A stretch of DNA of 46,587 nt from Flavobacteriia bacterium. Lineage in GTDB: Bacteria > Bacteroidota > Bacteroidia > Flavobacteriales_D > Crocinitomicaceae. Below, piece by piece: positions 1 to 6,154 of the stretch (position 1 is its first letter; each line of letters opens with the position of its first letter). Below the pieces are notes generated by a model. It saw only the letters and a program-made list of their open reading frames with translations, did not search any database and was not told the origin of the DNA. The stretch covers positions 1 to 46,587 of the forward strand of contig CANGOF010000010.1 in assembly GCA_947455515.1 (NCBI GenBank), in the 5' to 3' direction. Position numbers and translations under genes: made by a program.

Positions 1-2
1 TA

Positions 3-1265
3 ATGAAATTTAAATCTAAATTAGTAAGTGCAGCTTTCGTACTTGCGTCCAGTCTTGCTTTTTCTCAAGCAGATTCAACAAAAAACGAAGAAGGAAAACT
101 GTCGATTAATGGATTCATAGATAGTTATTATTTCACCAATTTTAATAACCCAATGTCGCAAGATAATATGGGTCAATCAGGTGTTGGTCGTGGATTTGAT
201 CGTAAAGTAGACCAATTTAACCTTGGGATGGTACAAACAGTTTTTAAATACACAAACAAACGTTCAGAAATGGTTGCGGACTTAGTATATGGTCCTTCTG
301 GGCAATATGGTAATTACGGTAATGTTCCTGACTTAAAAGATGCAGGAGGAGGAACAGGTGGTTATAAAATAGGATACGATATTGTTTCTGGTATTATGAT
401 CAAACAAGCCTATTTTAAATACAATGCAACAGAAAAACTTTCATTTTCAGCTGGTCAATTCTCTACACACATAGGGTACGAATACATCGAATCTTCTTTA
501 AATTTCCATTATTCTATTAACCACACCTTTAATAGTGGTGTTCCTTTCTATCACACTGGTGTTAAAGCAAATTATCAATTCAATGAAAAGTTTGCTGCAA
601 TGGTTGGTATTGTAAATGGTTTTGATCATTTAGATGATAATAACCGTGCTAAGGGAATTATCGGTCAAGTTGCATTTACACCGAAAGAAGGATATGCAAT
701 CTATGCAAATTACTTCTCTTCAAACGAAGCAAATCCAACAGCATCAGGTTACCTTCCTAAAGCAAATTTTTCTATTTATGACTTAAATGGGTCTTTTCAA
801 GTTACTGAAAAATTGAACTTAGGTTTCTGGACTTTGTTAGGAACTCAAAAAGGGAACCAAGATGCATCCTCTCCTGGGATAGCTGGATTAATTGATAAAG
901 CAGACACAATTAAAACAAAAAACTGGAGTGGATATAATATATATGCTGCTTGGAAATTCACCGACAAATTTTCGTTAGGTCTTCGTTCTGAGTATTTTAA
1001 TAACAAACAAGGCGCAAGAGGGTTAAGAAATGTAGATGCTGTTGCTAACAAACAAATAGGTGCAGATGTATACACTTTCACTTTGACTGGTCAAATTACC
1101 TTAGCAGATGGTCATCTTTTATTGAAACCAGAACTTCGATACGACCAATGGGCTAAAGTAACAGGAGTAGGAAATGAAAATAGCCAACAATTCATGGATT
1201 CTAAAGGTGTTTTTAATAAAAACACTCAAACAACCTTAGGAATGGCAATGATTTATAAATTCTAA
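3..1265 (+). CDS. Outer-membrane beta-barrel protein, porin-like (BBP2/OmpL-like)
   Basis: The 420-residue product opens with a clear signal peptide (MKFKSKLVSAAFVLASSLAFSQA). The rest alternates short aromatic-rich strands with glycine/asparagine turns and ends in a terminal aromatic (MAMIYKF), as expected of an outer-membrane barrel. Stretches such as NGFIDSYYFTNFNNP and FSAGQFSTHIGYEYIES match the pattern of the Bacteroidota putative beta-barrel porin-2 family as I remember it. The ATG lies two bases from the window edge, so its promoter and upstream neighbour cannot be seen. The substrate is unknown. The following sensor gene starts 85 bases downstream and may or may not be co-transcribed. 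The barrel call is firm; the exact family is moderate. Confidence 0.8.
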   Translation: MKFKSKLVSAAFVLASSLAFSQADSTKNEEGKLSINGFIDSYYFTNFNNPMSQDNMGQSGVGRGFDRKVDQFNLGMVQTVFKYTNKRSEMVADLVYGPSGQYGNYGNVPDLKDAGGGTGGYKIGYDIVSGIMIKQAYFKYNATEKLSFSAGQFSTHIGYEYIESSLNFHYSINHTFNSGVPFYHTGVKANYQFNEKFAAMVGIVNGFDHLDDNNRAKGIIGQVAFTPKEGYAIYANYFSSNEANPTASGYLPKANFSIYDLNGSFQVTEKLNLGFWTLLGTQKGNQDASSPGIAGLIDKADTIKTKNWSGYNIYAAWKFTDKFSLGLRSEYFNNKQGARGLRNVDAVANKQIGADVYTFTLTGQITLADGHLLLKPELRYDQWAKVTGVGNENSQQFMDSKGVFNKNTQTTLGMAMIYKF

Positions 1266-1267
1266 TA

Positions 1268-1288
1268 GGGGTTAGTCGGGAAAGACCC
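1268..1288. repeat. Small hairpin with core GGGTTAGTCG, copy A
   Basis: GGGTTAGTCG is followed by GGAAAGACCC and can form a weak 4-base-pair GGGT/ACCC hairpin just after the barrel gene stop. A related element with the identical 10-base core occurs at 37389-37409. It could be a weak terminator or a dispersed intergenic element. There is no strong T-run. Confidence 0.35.
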
Positions 1289-1350
1289 ATTTTAATGTTT
1301 AACGTACGGATGTTGCAATGCAAAATCCATTTTATCAAAGATAAAACACG

Positions 1351-3768
1351 ATGCTAAAAAACCTATCACTCAAAAAACTTAAAATTGCACAGCAATTATT
1401 GTACACCTCCATTGTAATTATGGTTACTGTATCTCTATTAATTATTGGATACATTACGGTATCCTCTTTAAATAGTACTAACGAACAGTATGCAATTCAA
1501 GCAAAAGCAAATGCAACTTCTGTAATCGAAAAAATTGACCGTAACTTTTACGAGCGTTTTGGGGATGTACAAGCTTTTGCATTTAATAAATTGGCAGTTA
1601 GAACTGCTTACACAGATTCTGTAAAACAAGATGCGCAAGATTTTATCAATACAATGGTAAGTTACTATGTATTGTACGATTTGATGATGATTACAGACAT
1701 AAACGGAAACGTTGTAGCTGCAAATACTTTAGATAAAACTGGAAAAGCAGTAAACTCTTCCCAATTAATAGGAACTAATTTTGCAAACGAAGATTGGTTT
1801 AGAACATGTATCTCTGGTGCAGGTCCCCAAGGTGGAGCATGGTTTTCAGATTTTATTGTGAATAAACAATCAGCAGAATTAAATGGGAATAATGGTTGGG
1901 GTATGGCTTTTGCTGCTCCAATTAAATCTCCAGATGGAACCGTTGTAGGTACTTGGTACAATTTTGCAAACTGGGCAGAAGTTACACAAGGTATTCGAAG
2001 AGAAACACAAGCGGCTTTAAATGAAGTGCTGCCAGGAACTTTTATGTTGGTTTCTAATGCTACGGATGAAATTATTGACGCAGATGATGAAGGGTTGGTT
2101 AATAACAAAACTCCTATGTCTGAAGCTGATTTCAATAATGGATCAACTTTCACGTATAAAGGTCAATTAATTTCAAATGATGATTATATCGTTGGTAAAA
2201 CAACAGGACATGGTGCATATATCTACAAAGGAAAAGACTGGAATGCACTAACATTTATTCCTAAAGCGAAATTTAATTTTGCATATTTTATTGAAAATTT
2301 ATTGATACTATTTATCGCAGTTATTTTAATTACAATATTCGTTTGTTATATATTCTATCTACTAGCAAGAAGTATTTCTTCAAACATTAATCGTTTAAAA
2401 GAAGATTTAGAAGTCTTGGCTTCAGGAAATTTAGTGGAAATAAAAGAAGTAAATACAGAAGATGAAATAGGGCAAATGTCAGTAGCACTTAAAGGTCTAG
2501 TTGATGGATTAAAAGAGAAATCTGAATTTGCTGAAAAAATAGGCTCAGGTGAATTACAAGTAAATTACGAAACTTTAAGTAATCAAGATATTTTAGGTCA
2601 TTCATTATTAAACATGCGTGATAATTTAGTGAAAGTTGCAGAAGACGATAAAAAACGTAATTGGGCTACCGAAGGGATCGCTAAATTCGGGGACATTCTT
2701 CGTGCAAATAATGAAGGTATTGAAGTGCTTTCTGAAAATATTATCTCTAACCTAGTAAAATATTTAAATGCAAATCAAGGTGCGTTATTCGTTGTCAATG
2801 ATGCAGACAGAAATGATGAGTTTTTGGAATTGACTGCATGTTATGCTTGGAACAAGAAAAAATATTTACACATGCGTGTAGATAAAGGAGAAGGATTAGT
2901 GGGCCAAGCTTGGCAAGAAAGTGATACAATTTACATCACGGACGTTCCAGAAGATTTCGTAAACATTACCTCTGGTTTAGGTGGTGCTACACCAAATTCG
3001 TTCTTAATCGTTCCGTTAAAAGTGAATGATGAAACCTTTGGTATCATTGAAATTGCTTCTTTCCAATTATTTGAACAATTCCATATTGAATTCGTGAATA
3101 AATTAGCGGAGTCCATAGCTTCTACACTTTCAACCGCAAAAACAAACGAACGTACAAAAATCTTGTTAGAGCAATCGCAACAACAAACGGAAGAAATGCG
3201 TGCGCAAGAAGAAGAAATGCGTCAAAACATGGAAGAGATGCAAGCTACGCAAGAAGAGATGGAACGTAAAGAAGCAGAAATGTCTCGTATGGTGGAGCAA
3301 ATGCAACAACAAGAAGAAGAAATGCGTCAAAACATGGAAGAAATGGTTGCTACGCAAGAAGAGATGGATAAGCAAAATGCAATTATCATCGAAAAAACTG
3401 CAGAAACAAGTGGAATCTTGGATGGAGTCAATGCTTCCATGGCAACAGTTGAATTTACTTTAGATGGATACATTATCACAGCCAATCAAAATTTCTTAAA
3501 TACAATGAAATGTGAGTTAGCGGATATCTATGGAAAACATCATCGTATTTTTGTAAAAGAGGATGAGAAAAATTCGGATGAATACCAACATTTCTGGAGT
3601 GATTTAGCTGCAGGAAAATCGAATAACAAAAGAAGATTTGAAAGAATTAACTTACAAGGAGAAAGTGTTTGGTTAAATGCAATTTACTTCCCTATCTTTA
3701 ATTCAAGTGGTGAAGTAGTGAAAATCTTAAAATACGCTACGGACATTACAGATTTAATCGTCGGTTAA
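1351..3768 (+). CDS. Membrane sensor: cache-like ectodomain, HAMP, GAF, coiled coil, PAS; no output enzyme
   Basis: The 805-residue protein has TM1 at about 16-38, a cache-like ectodomain of roughly 270 residues, TM2 at about 314-338 and a HAMP-like linker at about 338-390. A GAF domain follows at about 437-595 (GEGLVGQAW, SGLGGATPNSFLIVPL), then a Glu/Gln/Met-rich coiled coil at about 595-685 and a C-terminal PAS domain at about 693-803 (ending KYATDITDL). No histidine-kinase, diguanylate-cyclase, PP2C or MCP signalling tip is visible, so it must signal through a partner. CheR and CheB genes follow after a terminator and a probable promoter. The coiled coil carries a 35-codon internal repeat. 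A role as receptor for the downstream adaptation enzymes or phosphatase switch is inferred from position and from the shared GAF subtype. Confidence 0.8.
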   Translation: MLKNLSLKKLKIAQQLLYTSIVIMVTVSLLIIGYITVSSLNSTNEQYAIQAKANATSVIEKIDRNFYERFGDVQAFAFNKLAVRTAYTDSVKQDAQDFINTMVSYYVLYDLMMITDINGNVVAANTLDKTGKAVNSSQLIGTNFANEDWFRTCISGAGPQGGAWFSDFIVNKQSAELNGNNGWGMAFAAPIKSPDGTVVGTWYNFANWAEVTQGIRRETQAALNEVLPGTFMLVSNATDEIIDADDEGLVNNKTPMSEADFNNGSTFTYKGQLISNDDYIVGKTTGHGAYIYKGKDWNALTFIPKAKFNFAYFIENLLILFIAVILITIFVCYIFYLLARSISSNINRLKEDLEVLASGNLVEIKEVNTEDEIGQMSVALKGLVDGLKEKSEFAEKIGSGELQVNYETLSNQDILGHSLLNMRDNLVKVAEDDKKRNWATEGIAKFGDILRANNEGIEVLSENIISNLVKYLNANQGALFVVNDADRNDEFLELTACYAWNKKKYLHMRVDKGEGLVGQAWQESDTIYITDVPEDFVNITSGLGGATPNSFLIVPLKVNDETFGIIEIASFQLFEQFHIEFVNKLAESIASTLSTAKTNERTKILLEQSQQQTEEMRAQEEEMRQNMEEMQATQEEMERKEAEMSRMVEQMQQQEEEMRQNMEEMVATQEEMDKQNAIIIEKTAETSGILDGVNASMATVEFTLDGYIITANQNFLNTMKCELADIYGKHHRIFVKEDEKNSDEYQHFWSDLAAGKSNNKRRFERINLQGESVWLNAIYFPIFNSSGEVVKILKYATDITDLIVG
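3205..3368 (+). repeat. In-frame 105-base coiled-coil repeat (two copies)
   Basis: A 59-base segment starting CAAGAAGAAGAAATGCGTCA occurs at 3205-3263 and again at 3310-3368, differing at only a few positions, with an exact period of 105 bases (35 codons, five heptads). It encodes EEEMRQNMEEM-type coiled coil. The in-frame spacing suggests a recent internal duplication that preserved heptad register. Confidence 0.85.
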
Positions 3769-3788
3769 GTAAACTTTAATTTTATATC

Positions 3789-3820
3789 AAAAACCGACTT
3801 CCCATGGAGGTCGGTTTTTT
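3789..3820 (+). terminator. Rho-independent terminator after the GAF/PAS sensor gene
   Basis: AAAAACCGAC pairs with GTCGGTTTTT across an 11-base loop and runs into a T-tract. It sits about 20 bases after the sensor stop and separates that gene from cheR. Confidence 0.85.
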
Positions 3821-3885
3821 ACTTTCTGTTTAGAATTATTCTAAATAGAAAGCATATGTTTTATAACGTATTCAAAATACAGATT

Positions 3886-3893
3886 TAACTTTG
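3886..3893 (+). promoter_or_regulatory. Candidate Bacteroidota -7 box (TAACTTTG) upstream of cheR
   Basis: TAACTTTG fits the Bacteroidota housekeeping -7 consensus TAnnTTTG and lies 57 bases before the cheR ATG. No good TTG -33 element is seen at the expected spacing, so the call is moderate. It would drive cheR, cheB and the cytochrome-b5-like gene after the preceding terminator. Confidence 0.45.
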
Positions 3894-3949
3894 TATTTTT
3901 GGTAAATAGATTTGGAAGATACCTTAGTTGAGGCAAAACAAAAACTTTT

Positions 3950-4768
3950 ATGGAGCAAGAAATTGACATTATAGATATTCGAAAATTGGTAAACACTATT
4001 AAATCCGTTTATGGTTTTGATTTTGGTGAATACGCATTATCTTCTTTTAAAAGAAGGTTGGCTAGAATAATTGAAGTCTATAAGTTCGCTAACATGACGG
4101 AAGTTATTGAAAAGGTTAGGGTAGATAAACCTTTTTACGAACTTTTCTTGAAAGAAGTAACGGTGAATACAACGGAAATGTTTCGCGATCCATCCATGTG
4201 GAAAAAACTGAAAGAAACTGTTTTTCCGGTGGTAAAAGACTATTCAACCATCCGAATTTGGCATTCTGCATGCTCCACAGGAGAAGAGGTCTACTCTATG
4301 GCAATTGCATTGAAAGAAGCAGGTTTATACGATAAAGCAAGAATTTTCGCTAGTGATATCAATGAAGATGTAATTGCAAAAGCGTTAGAAGGAAAATATC
4401 CAGCTAGAAATATGGAACTCAATGGATTTAATTATGAAAAATTTGAAGGGAAACTCAAATTGAATAATTATTTTAAGTCAACTGGAGATTATGTGTTTAT
4501 GGATCAAGACCTACTACGTAATGTAACATTCAGAAAATTTGATTTAGTACAAGGAGAACAAACGATGCGTTTTGATATTATTCTATGTCGAAATGTGTTG
4601 ATTTACTTTAATCTTCCTTTACAGGATCAAATCGTTGGTAAATTTGCTAAATGTACTTCACAAGGTGGTTTCTTAGCTTTAGGGTCTAAAGAAACGATTG
4701 CTTGGTGTAAATCTGTAGAAAATTATAATACTTTTTCTCTAGAAGAGAAAATTTACCAAAGAAAATAA
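3950..4768 (+). CDS. cheR: CheR-type protein-glutamate O-methyltransferase
   Basis: The 272-residue protein has the CheR layout: a helical N-terminal domain (IRKLVNTIKSVYGFDF) followed by a SAM-dependent methyltransferase domain. Diagnostic motifs are WHSACSTGEEVYSMAIAL (SAM-binding loop) and FDIILCRNVLIYFN. The family methylates glutamates of chemoreceptors. No TPR or C-terminal receptor-tethering extension is seen. The gene is two bases upstream of cheB, so the two are almost certainly co-expressed. No cheA, cheW, cheY or classical MCP gene lies in the window, so the methylation substrate is open. The upstream GAF/PAS coiled-coil sensor is one positional candidate. Confidence 0.93.
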   Translation: MEQEIDIIDIRKLVNTIKSVYGFDFGEYALSSFKRRLARIIEVYKFANMTEVIEKVRVDKPFYELFLKEVTVNTTEMFRDPSMWKKLKETVFPVVKDYSTIRIWHSACSTGEEVYSMAIALKEAGLYDKARIFASDINEDVIAKALEGKYPARNMELNGFNYEKFEGKLKLNNYFKSTGDYVFMDQDLLRNVTFRKFDLVQGEQTMRFDIILCRNVLIYFNLPLQDQIVGKFAKCTSQGGFLALGSKETIAWCKSVENYNTFSLEEKIYQRK

Positions 4769-4770
4769 GT

Positions 4771-5337
4771 ATGAGTAATTATAAAGCGGTTGTTATAGGG
4801 GGGTCAGCAGGAAGTTTTCCGTTAGTAGTGAAAATTTTAGCAGCATTACCGAAAAATTATCCTTTTCCAGTATTTTTAGCATTACATCGCCTCAAACACA
4901 TCCGTAATGGGTTCGTGGAAGCATTAAGCCTTAAATCTAATATTCCTGTCGTCGAACCGCAGGATAAAGAGGTGATTAAGCCTGGAATAGCTTACCTTGC
5001 TCCATCCAACTATCATATGTATGTGGAATTAGGTAATACGATAGCGCTATCTACGGAAGATATGGTCAAATTTTCAAGACCTTCCATTGATCTGACCTTC
5101 GATACAGCATCGTATATTTATAAAGATAAAATGGTCGGTGTCATTGTTTCTGGGGCGAATACAGATGGTGCAGAAGGTATTAAGCGTTCCAAAGAAAGAG
5201 GAGCTTTTACGATTGCGCAAGATCCAGAGGAAGCAACGATTAAAACAATGCCTGATGCGGCAATCAAAGCTGCAGAAATGGATAAAATTTTAACAATCGA
5301 TGAAATTTGTAAATTTTTAATTTCAATTTCAAAGTAA
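4771..5337 (+). CDS. cheB: CheB-type methylesterase, catalytic domain only
   Basis: The 188-residue protein is only the CheB methylesterase domain. Putative catalytic residues are Ser12 in IGGSAGS, His39 in FLALHR and Asp132 in GVIVSGANTDGAEG. RPSIDLTFDTAS and AYLAPSNYHM match other conserved blocks. The usual N-terminal response-regulator receiver domain is absent, so activity cannot be controlled by CheA phosphorylation in the classical way. Start ATG follows the cheR stop by two bases and the next gene starts two bases after its stop, indicating a tight operon. It presumably reverses CheR methylation on a shared target. Confidence 0.92.
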   Translation: MSNYKAVVIGGSAGSFPLVVKILAALPKNYPFPVFLALHRLKHIRNGFVEALSLKSNIPVVEPQDKEVIKPGIAYLAPSNYHMYVELGNTIALSTEDMVKFSRPSIDLTFDTASYIYKDKMVGVIVSGANTDGAEGIKRSKERGAFTIAQDPEEATIKTMPDAAIKAAEMDKILTIDEICKFLISISK

Positions 5338-5339
5338 AT

Positions 5340-5582
5340 ATGGAAAATAATTTACCAATATATACTATTGAGGAACTTGCACTCAGAAATGGGCAGGAAA
5401 TGCCTGAAATTTGGGTTGGGTATAAAGGTAAAATTTACGATGTGACTACTTCTGAATTATTTAAAGATGGTTATCATTACTTTCACGCTACTGGAATTGA
5501 CTTAACAAACGATATGCCAGATGCTCCTCATTTGGAAGATGTAATGAATGATTTTGAAATTGTTGGAATATTAATGAATTAA
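5340..5582 (+). CDS. Small cytochrome-b5-like heme/steroid-binding domain protein
   Basis: The 80-residue protein is a single cytochrome-b5-like domain of the small soluble type (COG4892-like, from memory). Visible hallmarks are YTIEELALRNGQ, WVGYKGKIYDVT, GYHYFHATGIDLTND and DAPHLEDV. Histidines in the HYFHATG and DAPH segments could ligate heme. There is no signal peptide or TM segment, so it is cytosolic. It lies two bases after cheB and is the last gene before an AT palindrome. The position suggests a redox, gas or small-ligand input to the signalling cluster, but that is inference. Heme binding is not certain for this subfamily. Confidence 0.8.
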   Translation: MENNLPIYTIEELALRNGQEMPEIWVGYKGKIYDVTTSELFKDGYHYFHATGIDLTNDMPDAPHLEDVMNDFEIVGILMN

Positions 5583-5583
5583 T

Positions 5584-5603
5584 AATTTATTAATTAATAA
5601 ATT
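5584..5603. repeat. Perfect 20-base AT palindrome
   Basis: AATTTATTAATTAATAAATT is its own reverse complement and is followed by AAATATTTTTTG. It sits between the cytochrome-b5-like gene and the GAF gene. It could be a weak AT-rich terminator, a cruciform or a dimeric regulator site. It contains no G or C, so a strong RNA hairpin is unlikely. Confidence 0.5.
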
Positions 5604-5662
5604 AAATATTTTTTGTAAGTTTATAAGCAATAATACGTATAAATTAAAACTGCAATACGAAT

Positions 5663-6139
5663 ATGAGTTCAGAAAGAATGGATAAGATTATAGCGAAAGT
5701 AAAAGATGCAACTTCCTTGAAAGATTTTGCGAAAGATTTACTTTGGTCAATTGCAAAAGAATTAGATGCATCTCAAGGTGCTTTTTTCACAACTTCAACA
5801 AACAAGGAAGGTATTCATATTATTCAGTTTTTAGCTGGGTATGCATACCATTTACCTGAATCGGAAACAATTGAATATGAATTTGGTGAAGGACTTTCTG
5901 GTCAAGTTGCAAAAGAAGGTAAATTGATTAATATCCAAACAGTTCCAGATGGATACATTCAAATCCTTTCTGGCTTAGGGCAATCAAGCCCAAATTCTAT
6001 TATCATCTTTCCGATTATCAAAGACAATAAGGTGATGGCAGTTGTTGAGTTAGCATCATTTAAATTATTCTCAAAAGAAGAAGAAAACTTTTTAATAGAG
6101 CTATCTTCCAATGTAGTAACTTTAATGGATAAGTTTTAA
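5663..6139 (+). CDS. Stand-alone GAF-domain protein
   Basis: The 158-residue soluble protein is essentially one GAF domain. It shares the block GEGLSGQVAKEG, then VPDGYIQILSGLG and SPNSIIIFPI with the GAF domains of the 805- and 879-residue sensors in this cluster, so all three belong to one subtype. There is no transmembrane segment and no output domain. It begins 80 bases after the cytochrome-b5-like gene and ends 15 bases before the phosphatase gene, so it is probably translated with the latter. It may be a ligand-binding or dimerisation partner for the larger GAF proteins. The ligand is not predictable from sequence alone. Confidence 0.85.
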   Translation: MSSERMDKIIAKVKDATSLKDFAKDLLWSIAKELDASQGAFFTTSTNKEGIHIIQFLAGYAYHLPESETIEYEFGEGLSGQVAKEGKLINIQTVPDGYIQILSGLGQSSPNSIIIFPIIKDNKVMAVVELASFKLFSKEEENFLIELSSNVVTLMDKF

Positions 6140-6154
6140 GTATATTTCTATAGT

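Noticed and set aside
1665-2153. 162-aa minus-strand ORF
   Set aside because: Antisense to the ectodomain of the membrane sensor; the translation has no family resemblance.
3166-3463. ORFs on both strands (87 aa plus, 69 aa minus) within the coiled-coil region
   Set aside because: Low-complexity Lys- or His/Leu-rich translations caused by the repeated GAAGAAATG codons in other frames of the real sensor gene.
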